A DNA stretch of 5,375 nt from NCBI GenBank assembly GCA_964560875.1, contig CAZLMW010000227.1:1-5375 (forward strand), read 5' to 3'. The stretch comes from CAZLMW01 sp964560875 (lineage in GTDB: Bacteria > Myxococcota_A > UBA9042). The notes beneath the pieces were generated by a model. It was given only the letters and a program-made list of their open reading frames with translations, made no database searches and was not told the DNA's origin. Shown here one piece after another: positions 1 through 5,375 of this stretch. Each line of letters starts with the position of its first letter. The first letter of the stretch is position 1. The translations under genes and the position numbers were made by a program.

Positions 1-30
1 AAACCGTGCTACAACCGCGCGCTCTCGCGT

Positions 31-35
31 GGAGG
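31..35 (+). promoter_or_regulatory. Shine-Dalgarno site GGAGG of the small lipoprotein gene
   Basis: A perfect GGAGG stands five bases before the ATG at 41. It decides the start: the in-frame GTG at 29 overlaps this site and has no comparable site of its own, so the ATG at 41 is preferred. Confidence 0.75.
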
Positions 36-40
36 CTCGG

Positions 41-532
41 ATGCTCAGTTCCCCGACCCGTAATGCTCATCGATGGCTCGGCTACCTGGCGGCGTCAGCC
101 GTTGTCGTCTCGTTCGGCTGTGGCGGCGGCGGTCATGTCGTCAAGCAGGCACCGGCGCCCAAGAAGGTCGAAAAGAAACCCGAACCGAAAGGCCCCGACG
201 CCTATCGTGATTTCGGCGGCAAGACCGTCGCACCGGGCACCAAATTCCGCCTCCGCACCAAGCCGTACGGCATTCAGCAGTTCGAGATCGTCGTCGAGCT
301 CGTCAAGACGCAGTGGACCACGCGCGAGCTGCCCAACGGCAAAGAGGTCAAAGACGGCACCGCCGAACTCCTGATTCGCAAGGGCGAGAAGTCGCGCCGT
401 CTCCGACTCGACGAAGGCGAATCCCGCGTTGTGTACGGGGCCAAGATCATGGTGGATGGCGCTGGCGAGGCCTACGACAAGTCGCGCATGGACTACATGC
501 CGTGGGTCGACATCCTCGTCACCAAGCCGTAG
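41..532 (+). CDS. Small secreted lipoprotein of unknown function
   Basis: Encodes 163 residues from the ATG at 41, with GGAGG five bases upstream. An in-frame GTG at 29 would add four residues. The N-terminus is a lipoprotein signal: a basic stretch with Arg11, a hydrophobic core at about residues 13-25, then a Ser-Phe-Gly-Cys box with Cys27 as the lipidated residue. The box is imperfect because Phe replaces the usual small residue at -2. After Cys27 come a run of glycines and a Lys/Pro-rich tether to about residue 53, consistent with a spacer from the membrane. Residues 54-163 form one compact domain with alternating hydrophobic and charged residues (for example FEIVVELVKT at 81-90 and AELLIRKGEK at 108-117), suggesting beta strands. 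It has no cysteine after Cys27 and no catalytic motif I recognise. I do not recognise the family. It lies 108 bases before trpS, with no obvious functional tie to it. The gene call is secure, the lipoprotein call is likely, and the function is unknown. Confidence 0.85.
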   Translation: MLSSPTRNAHRWLGYLAASAVVVSFGCGGGGHVVKQAPAPKKVEKKPEPKGPDAYRDFGGKTVAPGTKFRLRTKPYGIQQFEIVVELVKTQWTTRELPNGKEVKDGTAELLIRKGEKSRRLRLDEGESRVVYGAKIMVDGAGEAYDKSRMDYMPWVDILVTKP

Positions 533-565
533 CAGCCTGGACGAGGGCATCTCTGCCGGTGCCAG

Positions 566-586
566 CAACGAGCCCGGGCGCTGTTG
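566..586 (+). other. Imperfect hairpin between the lipoprotein gene and trpS
   Basis: CAAC (566-569) pairs with GTTG (583-586), and AGC (571-573) pairs with GCT (580-582), leaving G570 as a one-base bulge and a six-base CCGGGC loop. There is no T-run after it, so it does not look like a classic Rho-independent terminator. It may be chance pairing in GC-rich DNA. Nothing else in the 533-640 gap stands out, and I could not find a convincing -35/-10 pair there. Confidence 0.2.
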
Positions 587-629
587 TCGTGTCCCCATCG
601 CCGTTGATGCGGCAATGCCCGCCAGTTTC

Positions 630-635
630 GAGGAG
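630..635 (+). promoter_or_regulatory. Shine-Dalgarno site GAGGAG of trpS
   Basis: GAGGAG ends five bases before the GTG at 641. It supports that GTG as the trpS start, and the protein from there begins where the Rossmann fold of the family normally begins. Confidence 0.75.
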
Positions 636-640
636 CGATC

Positions 641-1660
641 GTGAGCGCGAAGAAGCGAAGCCTGTCCGGCATCAAGCCCACCGGTCAGCCGCACTGGGGC
701 AACTATTTCGGCATGATCCTGCCGGCCATCGAGCTCGCCCAATCGCACGAGGCGTTCTATTTCATCGCCGATTATCACGCGCTCACGACCGTCCGCGACC
801 CCGAGACGCTCCGACATGACACGTATGAGATCCTCGCCGCCCTCATCGCGTGCGGGCTCGACCCGGCAACGTGTGTCCTGTGGCGCCAAAGCGATGTGCC
901 GGAGGTGTGCGAGCTGACCTGGCTGCTCTCTTGCGTGACGGGCTTTGGCCTCATCGAGCGCGCCCACGCTTTCAAGGCCGTACGCGACAAGGGCGTCGAG
1001 CCCAACATGGGCCTGGTCGGGTATCCCCTGCTTATGGCTGCCGACATCTTGCTCTATGACAGCGACGTCGTCCCGGTCGGCAAGGACCAGGTGCAGCACC
1101 TCGAGATGACCCGCGACATGGCCGGCTACGTCAACCGCCAGTTCTTCAAGACCGAGACCACCGCCGACGAGGGCCGCGGATTGAAGCAGCCCGACGCCTT
1201 TGTACGGGCGGAGACGGCCGTTGTTCCCGGGCTTGACGGGCAGAAGATGTCCAAGAGCTACGGCAACGCGATCCCGATGTTCATGAGCAAGAAGAAGCTG
1301 CGAAAACGCATCATGCAGATCGTCACCGACAGCACCCCGCTCGAGGAACCGAAGGACCCCGACACCTGCAACGTCTTCGCGCTGTACAAGCTGTTCACGG
1401 ACGAGGCCCAGCAGGCCGAGCTCGCTGCCAAGTATCGTGCCGGTGGTTTCGGGTATGGCCACGCCAAGCTGGCGCTATTCGACGTCGCAGAGGCCTATTT
1501 CGGGCCGCGTCGCGAGCGATTCAACGCGCTCATGGCGGACACCGCGGCGCTCGATGCGATCCTTTTGGACGGCGCGACGCGTGCTCGTGCGGTTGCGCGT
1601 GGCGTGATTGGGCGTGTGCGAGCAGCAACCGGTCTGCCCGCGTCCCCGGTGGCCAGCTAG
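641..1660 (+). CDS. trpS: Tryptophanyl-tRNA synthetase (TrpRS)
   Basis: Cytoplasmic class Ic aminoacyl-tRNA synthetase that activates tryptophan with ATP and loads it onto tRNA-Trp (EC 6.1.1.2). The 339 residues match the usual bacterial length of about 330-350. The ATP-binding HIGH-like signature is PHWGN at residues 17-21, in the context SGIKPTGQPHWGNYFG near the N-terminus. The second signature, KMSKS, is intact at residues 202-206. Between them lie other family landmarks: FIADYHAL at 41-48, GYPLLMAADIL at 127-137 and VGKDQVQHLEMTRD at 146-159, where the conserved Met and Asp residues line the tryptophan and ATP pocket. The C-terminal helical part (about 215-339) recognises the anticodon in this family. 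The start is GTG with a strong GAGGAG site. A 108-base gap precedes the gene and only 41 bases separate it from the VTT gene, so readthrough downstream is plausible. I see no leader peptide or T-box upstream. Trp in place of the common Leu in the HIGH-like motif is probably a lineage variant. Confidence 0.97.
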   Translation: MSAKKRSLSGIKPTGQPHWGNYFGMILPAIELAQSHEAFYFIADYHALTTVRDPETLRHDTYEILAALIACGLDPATCVLWRQSDVPEVCELTWLLSCVTGFGLIERAHAFKAVRDKGVEPNMGLVGYPLLMAADILLYDSDVVPVGKDQVQHLEMTRDMAGYVNRQFFKTETTADEGRGLKQPDAFVRAETAVVPGLDGQKMSKSYGNAIPMFMSKKKLRKRIMQIVTDSTPLEEPKDPDTCNVFALYKLFTDEAQQAELAAKYRAGGFGYGHAKLALFDVAEAYFGPRRERFNALMADTAALDAILLDGATRARAVARGVIGRVRAATGLPASPVAS

Positions 1661-1701
1661 CCGTTTTCCATCCGTAGGCGATAGTTTCTGGCAGATCGAC
1701 C

Positions 1702-2634
1702 GTGAACGAGCCCCGTGACAACGACCCCAACGTCGAGCCAACCGACGGCGCTGATGTGCCCGCGGCCGAAATCGTTGCGGCGATGCCGAGGCGTCTGACC
1801 GACGATGGGGCCGGGCGCGTCTTCGATCCCAAGGGCCGCATCGAGCGAATCGAACCTGCGCGAGCCACGGTCGACGGCGAGTTTCACGTCGAGACCGGCG
1901 GCAACGTCGGGTGCTCGGGACCGATCCTGCGATGGGCGGGCCGGCTGCTCGGAATCTTCGCTCTGATCGCGGTCGGCGGCGCTTTCCTGGCGGCGAGCGG
2001 GTTGAGCCTCTCGGACGGGATCGACTGGGCACGTGAGCATCCGGTGCGCGCCCGAGTCGTCTTCGTCGCCGTAGTCAGCGCCATGATCCCGCTCGTGATC
2101 CCAACCGGCCCCGTCGCCGCGATTCCCGGTTACCTCTGGGGCTCGTTTGAAGGCCTGTTCTGGGTGCTGGTCTGCGCAGTCATCGGTGGCACGTTCAACA
2201 TGTTCGTCACGCGCCGCTTCGTACGAGGACGCATCGACGCGTTCGTCGCCGGCAACCCCGCGCTCCAGGCGGTGCGCAACGCCATCGATCTCCGCGGTTT
2301 CCGAATCGCGCTCGCCCTGCGTCTGTCACCCGTCGTGCCTTTCGCGCTGCTCGCCTACTGCGCCGGCCTGACGCGGCTGTCGTACATGCGCTTCATCGTC
2401 GCGGCCGTTATCGGCGGTATTCCGTGGACCCTCGTCTACGCGATCGCGGGGTCGTTGCTCGCCGAACAGCAGCGTGCCGTGACCATGAACACCGATGTCG
2501 GGCCGATGGGACCGTGGCTGCGTGTGATTGGCCTCGCGTTCACGCTGGCGGTTGCGGTATGGATCGGTCGGGTGGCGCGACGCGAAGTCGCCCAGGTTCG
2601 TCGCAGCGCGTCGGGAAACGGCAATGAAGCGTAG
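1702..2634 (+). CDS. TVP38/TMEM64 family (VTT/DedA superfamily) inner-membrane protein
   Basis: A 310-residue multi-pass membrane protein. Residues 1-75 are hydrophilic and charged, and the membrane part follows. Hydrophobic segments fall at about 77-100, 116-140, 143-169 (partly re-entrant in this family), 205-223, 229-254 and 271-291. Family hallmarks are the glycine-rich GYLWGSFEG at 143-151 leading to VTRRF at 169-173, then RLSPVVPF at 207-214, the AGL at 221-223, and the Gly-Gly-Ile-Pro at 238-241 followed by Tyr246 and Gly250. Family knowledge: VTT proteins include eukaryotic lipid scramblases (TMEM41B, VMP1) and bacterial DedA proteins linked to undecaprenyl-phosphate recycling and membrane homeostasis. 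The exact role of TVP38-type bacterial members is mostly unsettled. The GTG at 1702 is the first usable start after an in-frame stop at 1675-1677, but it lacks a good Shine-Dalgarno site. In-frame alternatives at 1756 (GTG) and 1783 (ATG) are no better. The N-terminal extension is longer than in typical relatives. Its 3' end overlaps the hydrolase gene by 11 bases. Confidence 0.88.
   Translation: MNEPRDNDPNVEPTDGADVPAAEIVAAMPRRLTDDGAGRVFDPKGRIERIEPARATVDGEFHVETGGNVGCSGPILRWAGRLLGIFALIAVGGAFLAASGLSLSDGIDWAREHPVRARVVFVAVVSAMIPLVIPTGPVAAIPGYLWGSFEGLFWVLVCAVIGGTFNMFVTRRFVRGRIDAFVAGNPALQAVRNAIDLRGFRIALALRLSPVVPFALLAYCAGLTRLSYMRFIVAAVIGGIPWTLVYAIAGSLLAEQQRAVTMNTDVGPMGPWLRVIGLAFTLAVAVWIGRVARREVAQVRRSASGNGNEA
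2624..2634 (+). promoter_or_regulatory. 11-base overlap coupling the VTT and GH31 genes
   Basis: The ATG of the hydrolase gene (2624-2626) lies inside the last codons of the VTT gene, whose TAG is 2632-2634. The upstream site is only a weak GGGAAA-like stretch at 2613-2618. Ribosomes ending the VTT gene may therefore help start the hydrolase. There is no room for a separate promoter between them, though one inside the VTT gene cannot be excluded. Confidence 0.6.
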
Positions 2635-5375
2635 TTCAACGCGAACCTGGGGCGCTGTCGGCTTGGCCGCGACGTTGTTGACGGGTCTCGTAGCCTGCTC
2701 CGACGACAAAGAGGAGCCCAAGAAAGACACCGACACGGCCGTCACTGACGCCGACGTGACCGTTTCGCAAGACGTCTCGGCGGATTCCTTCGCCGTCTTG
2801 CCCAAGCCAACCACGCCAGTCGTCACGCTCAAGTCGGGAAAGGGCACGCTCGAGATCAACCTCGACCGCCAGGACCTCGTCGTCCGCCACGATGGCGCCT
2901 GGCGCACCCGGGTCGAGCTGCCACGGCTTCGGATGGGCCGCGTGGGCCGCTTCGACATCGACGTCAACTACAGCCCGACCGAATACACCGACTCTAACGA
3001 CCCCAAGAAGGTGGAGTTTCCAGACAAATTCGAATGGCTGAAGGTCGGCAAGGCTACGTTCACCGAGCACAATTCCAAACCCCTCGCGCCGCGCCCCGAC
3101 AGCGTGCCTGTTCCGGCCTGCGAAACCACCGAGGGCTACTCCTTGCAGCTGCCCACGACGGCGCCCGACGGCAAAGCTGGCGCCCCATTGCGGCTGCGCA
3201 TCTACGCATTGGCGTGCAAGGGCGCGGACGGAAAGCCCATCGACGGCATCTTCCAGGCCCACCTCGACCTCGCCGAAGCCGCGGATCGAACCAGCGCCAG
3301 GCTCGAGCACCAGGCCAAGTCCGTCATCGACATGCCCGTGTGGCTGGACATCCCCGTCACGACCGGCGGCAAGGAGCGCTTCTACGGCCTCGGCGAGTAC
3401 TTCGACGCTCCCGAACACCGCGGCCGGATCCGTCCGATGGTCATCCGCGCGCAGCTGGATCTCGAGAGCGGCTACAACGAGGCCCACGTACCCGTCCCTC
3501 TCGTCATCGGCACCGGCGGCTGGGGGCTTTTCGTCGAGTCCCGCCGGCCCGCCGTGTTCGACTGCGGCGCCCAGGATCCCGACCGTGTCCACGCGCGTTT
3601 TCACGACCTCGACCTACGCTTCTTTCTCTTCGCGGCCGACCGACCGACCGACATCGTGGGTCGCTACACCCGCGTCTCGGGAGCTCCGACGATGCCTGCG
3701 CCATGGGCCTTCGGTGCCTTGATCTGGCGCAACGAGAACAAGTCGCAGGCGGAAGTGCTCGATGACATGACGCAGATCCGCAAGAACGACCTCGCGATCA
3801 GCGGCATGTGGATCGACCGGCCATACGACACCCACGTCAACAACTTCGACTTTGATCCCAAGCGTTTCGAAGACGCCGACAAGATGATCAAGACGGTCCA
3901 GGACATGGGCATGCGCGTCGCGTTGTGGAGCACGCCCTACGTCGAAGAAGGCGGCAAATACCGCAAGGAATTCCTCGACAAAGGCTGGATGGTGAAGACC
4001 CCGGTGATCGTCAAGCAGTTCCTCAAGTGGGGCGGCCCCGTCGACCTCACCAACCCGGCGGTCAAGACGTTCTGGAAAGGCCTCTGCAACGGTCTGCGCA
4101 AGCGCGGCATCGAGGGTTGGAAGCTCGACTTCGCCGAGGACACGCACGTCGGCCTATTCGGTGTGCGCACCCACTACTCGTTTCACAACGGCCAGGACGA
4201 GCGCACGATGCATCACGCATACGCTCTGTACTACCACGCGCCCTATTTCGAGACCCTGCCCGGGCCCGACGCCGGATCCGTGCTCGAAGGGGGCATGATC
4301 CTCGCGCGCGCCGGAACCTATGGCGGCCAAACCCTCGCCTCGATCATCTGGCCGGGCGACCTCGACGCCACGCTCGGCGAACACGGAGACTGCGACGACG
4401 ACACCTGCCACGTGGCTGGCATGCCGGGCGCCGTCGTGGCTCTGCAGTCACTCGCGGCGAGCGGCTACCCACTATTCGGGTCGGACACCGGCGGCTACCG
4501 CCACAAACGAGCGTCCAAGGTCACGTTCATGCGCTGGATGAGCCACACCGCGATGACGCCCATCATGCAGCTCGGCGGCAGCAAACAGCACAACCCGTGG
4601 GATTTCGCCGAGTACCCCAAGAGTCAGTTCGACTCCGAGGTGCTCAAGGCCGCCGTCTACTGGACCCGCCTGCACACGCGCCTGTTCCCCTATCTCTATG
4701 GTTTCGCGCTCGCCGCCCGCGACCACAAGCCCGGTCCTGTTCGTCCGTTTGGCATGGTCCACGCCGACCTGCGGCACCACGGCGACGTGGCCAAGGACTT
4801 CAAACTCGCCGCCGACACGCAGTATTGGCTTGGCGACGCGTTCCTGGTGGCGCCGATCCAGACCGACGATTCCCGCCGCCATGTCGTCCTGCCCCCCGTG
4901 ACCTTGTTCGATTGGTGGACCGGCAAGCAGGCCAACGCGACGACCCTCGCCGGCGCAGCGACGCCCACATCCTTCGAACTCAAAATGCCGCTCGACCGGA
5001 TGCCGCTGTACCTGCGAGGTGGCAAAATCGTGCCCATGCTGCGCGAATCGATCGACACCATCGCGCCAGCCAAGGACAAGCTCGTCGACTCGTACGCCAA
5101 CGATCCCGGCGTGCTCGTGGCCTTGGTCGCACCCGGACCCGCCTCTGAACGCGTCGTTTTCGATGAAACGCACCTCGGCTTCGACGTCAAAGGCAGCGCG
5201 ATCAACCTCGCCGTGACACCCGGAAAGACGTTCAAGAAGGGCATTCAGTGGCAGCTGCTCACGCCCGGAAAGGTCAAAGCGGTCGCGGTCGGCGGCGTTC
5301 CAGCAGCGAAGGTCAGCTCGTCCAAGGCCAAGACATGCGTCGGCTGTTGGTGGCGAAGCGGCAACTTCGTGCACG
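2624..5375 (+). CDS. Glycoside hydrolase family 31 lipoprotein (alpha-glucosidase/alpha-xylosidase type), 3' end off the window
   Basis: The reading frame from the ATG at 2624 stays open to the right edge: 917 residues are visible and the stop lies outside. Signal peptide at 1-24, with a textbook Leu-Val-Ala-Cys lipobox and Cys25 lipidated, so the enzyme should be exported and membrane-anchored. An acidic Asp/Thr/Val linker (about 26-57) follows, then a beta-sandwich N-domain (about 60-350). The catalytic barrel starts near PAPWAFGALIW (358-368). Active-site landmarks: WID at 396-398 (Asp398, subsite -1), VDLTNP at 473-478, GWKLDFAE at 498-505 with Asp502 as the nucleophile, Ala-Arg562-Ala, IWPGD at 575-579 with Asp579 as the acid/base, and SDTGGY at 620-625. 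A proximal beta domain (about 700-805) contains WLGDAFLVAPI and LYLRGGKIVP, and a distal domain follows. GH31 enzymes are retaining alpha-glycosidases (alpha-glucosidases, alpha-xylosidases, sulfoquinovosidases, transglucosylases). The substrate cannot be fixed here; I do not see a clear sulfoquinovosidase signature. The start overlaps the VTT stop codon, suggesting coupled translation. Confidence 0.93.
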   Translation, partial: MKRSSTRTWGAVGLAATLLTGLVACSDDKEEPKKDTDTAVTDADVTVSQDVSADSFAVLPKPTTPVVTLKSGKGTLEINLDRQDLVVRHDGAWRTRVELPRLRMGRVGRFDIDVNYSPTEYTDSNDPKKVEFPDKFEWLKVGKATFTEHNSKPLAPRPDSVPVPACETTEGYSLQLPTTAPDGKAGAPLRLRIYALACKGADGKPIDGIFQAHLDLAEAADRTSARLEHQAKSVIDMPVWLDIPVTTGGKERFYGLGEYFDAPEHRGRIRPMVIRAQLDLESGYNEAHVPVPLVIGTGGWGLFVESRRPAVFDCGAQDPDRVHARFHDLDLRFFLFAADRPTDIVGRYTRVSGAPTMPAPWAFGALIWRNENKSQAEVLDDMTQIRKNDLAISGMWIDRPYDTHVNNFDFDPKRFEDADKMIKTVQDMGMRVALWSTPYVEEGGKYRKEFLDKGWMVKTPVIVKQFLKWGGPVDLTNPAVKTFWKGLCNGLRKRGIEGWKLDFAEDTHVGLFGVRTHYSFHNGQDERTMHHAYALYYHAPYFETLPGPDAGSVLEGGMILARAGTYGGQTLASIIWPGDLDATLGEHGDCDDDTCHVAGMPGAVVALQSLAASGYPLFGSDTGGYRHKRASKVTFMRWMSHTAMTPIMQLGGSKQHNPWDFAEYPKSQFDSEVLKAAVYWTRLHTRLFPYLYGFALAARDHKPGPVRPFGMVHADLRHHGDVAKDFKLAADTQYWLGDAFLVAPIQTDDSRRHVVLPPVTLFDWWTGKQANATTLAGAATPTSFELKMPLDRMPLYLRGGKIVPMLRESIDTIAPAKDKLVDSYANDPGVLVALVAPGPASERVVFDETHLGFDVKGSAINLAVTPGKTFKKGIQWQLLTPGKVKAVAVGGVPAAKVSSSKAKTCVGCWWRSGNFVH
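3636..3651 (+). repeat. Tetranucleotide repeat (CCGA)4 inside the GH31 gene
   Basis: Four exact tandem copies of CCGA, followed by one more C. The stretch lies in the end of the N-terminal domain and encodes Ala-Asp-Arg-Pro-Thr-Asp (338-343). A gain or loss of one unit would shift the frame of the hydrolase. Four units is short, and the motif is compositionally cheap in GC-rich DNA, so it may be coincidence. Confidence 0.7.

Noticed and set aside
7..15. TGCTACAAC, resembling an extended -10 promoter element before the first gene
   Set aside because: It matches only four of six bases of TATAAT, and any -35 element would lie outside the window.
95..1462. A 455-codon open frame on the - strand across the lipoprotein gene and trpS
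   Set aside because: It lies opposite a certain trpS gene and a likely lipoprotein gene. Its translation has no recognisable domain, and long open antisense frames are expected when third positions are G/C-rich.
1661..1701. The gap between trpS and the VTT gene, checked for a terminator or promoter
   Set aside because: I found no stable hairpin followed by a T-run, and no credible -35/-10 pair in the 41 bases.
2636..3604. A 322-codon open frame on the - strand
   Set aside because: It is antisense to the signal peptide and N-domain of the GH31 gene, and its product shows no recognisable motif. It is a compositional shadow.
3809..3829. Possible sulfoquinovosidase identity of the GH31 enzyme
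   Set aside because: The general GH31 layout and the Tyr after SDTGG are compatible, but the WIDRPYD stretch does not resemble the sulfonate-binding Arg/Trp region of YihQ-type enzymes as I know it.
3925..5148. A 407-codon open frame on the + strand in another phase
   Set aside because: It overlaps the catalytic barrel of GH31, whose motifs read in phase with the ATG at 2624. The alternative product is an Arg/Pro/Ala-rich low-complexity chain typical of an out-of-phase reading of GC-rich DNA.
4472..5374. A 300-codon open frame on the - strand near the right edge
   Set aside because: It is antisense to the barrel end and C-terminal beta domains of GH31, with no domain of its own.

Overview
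The window is high-GC bacterial DNA and is densely coding. All four genes I can support lie on the + strand: a small secreted lipoprotein of unknown function (41-532), tryptophanyl-tRNA synthetase trpS (641-1660), a TVP38/TMEM64-type (VTT/DedA superfamily) membrane protein (1702-2634), and a long family 31 glycoside hydrolase made as a lipoprotein (2624 to the right edge, no stop in the window). The hydrolase is the largest gene here: 917 codons are visible, with the GH31 nucleophile and acid/base motifs in place.

Organism: the GC-rich third codon positions, the GTG starts and two lipoproteins with low-complexity tethers after the lipid cysteine suggest a Gram-negative, probably Myxococcota (former Deltaproteobacteria). 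One tether is Lys/Pro-rich and the other is rich in Asp, Thr and Val. The trpS product is of the short-linker type with a PHWGN signature that I associate with Pseudomonas- and myxobacterium-like TrpRS. The taxonomic placement is inference from style, not a sequence match.

Layout: the first gene has a clear GGAGG site that fixes its start at the ATG at 41. A 108-base gap with a modest hairpin follows. trpS then starts at a GTG behind GAGGAG. Only 41 bases separate trpS from the VTT gene, and the VTT gene overlaps the hydrolase gene by 11 bases. The last three genes could therefore share one transcript, and the last two are probably translationally coupled.

Function: trpS is housekeeping. The VTT protein would sit in the inner membrane, where relatives are linked to lipid or lipid-carrier movement. 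The hydrolase would be exported and lipid-anchored, cleaving alpha-glycosides outside the cytoplasm. No transporter, regulator or other sugar gene is visible, so the substrate is unknown and a shared pathway between the VTT protein and the hydrolase is unproven.

I see no mobile element, CRISPR array, tRNA, rRNA, riboswitch or convincing new system. The points worth a second look are the Cys-Asp-Asp-Asp-Thr-Cys insertion beside the hydrolase acid/base residue, the coupled VTT-hydrolase gene pair, a small (CCGA)4 repeat inside the hydrolase gene, and the unplaced small lipoprotein.
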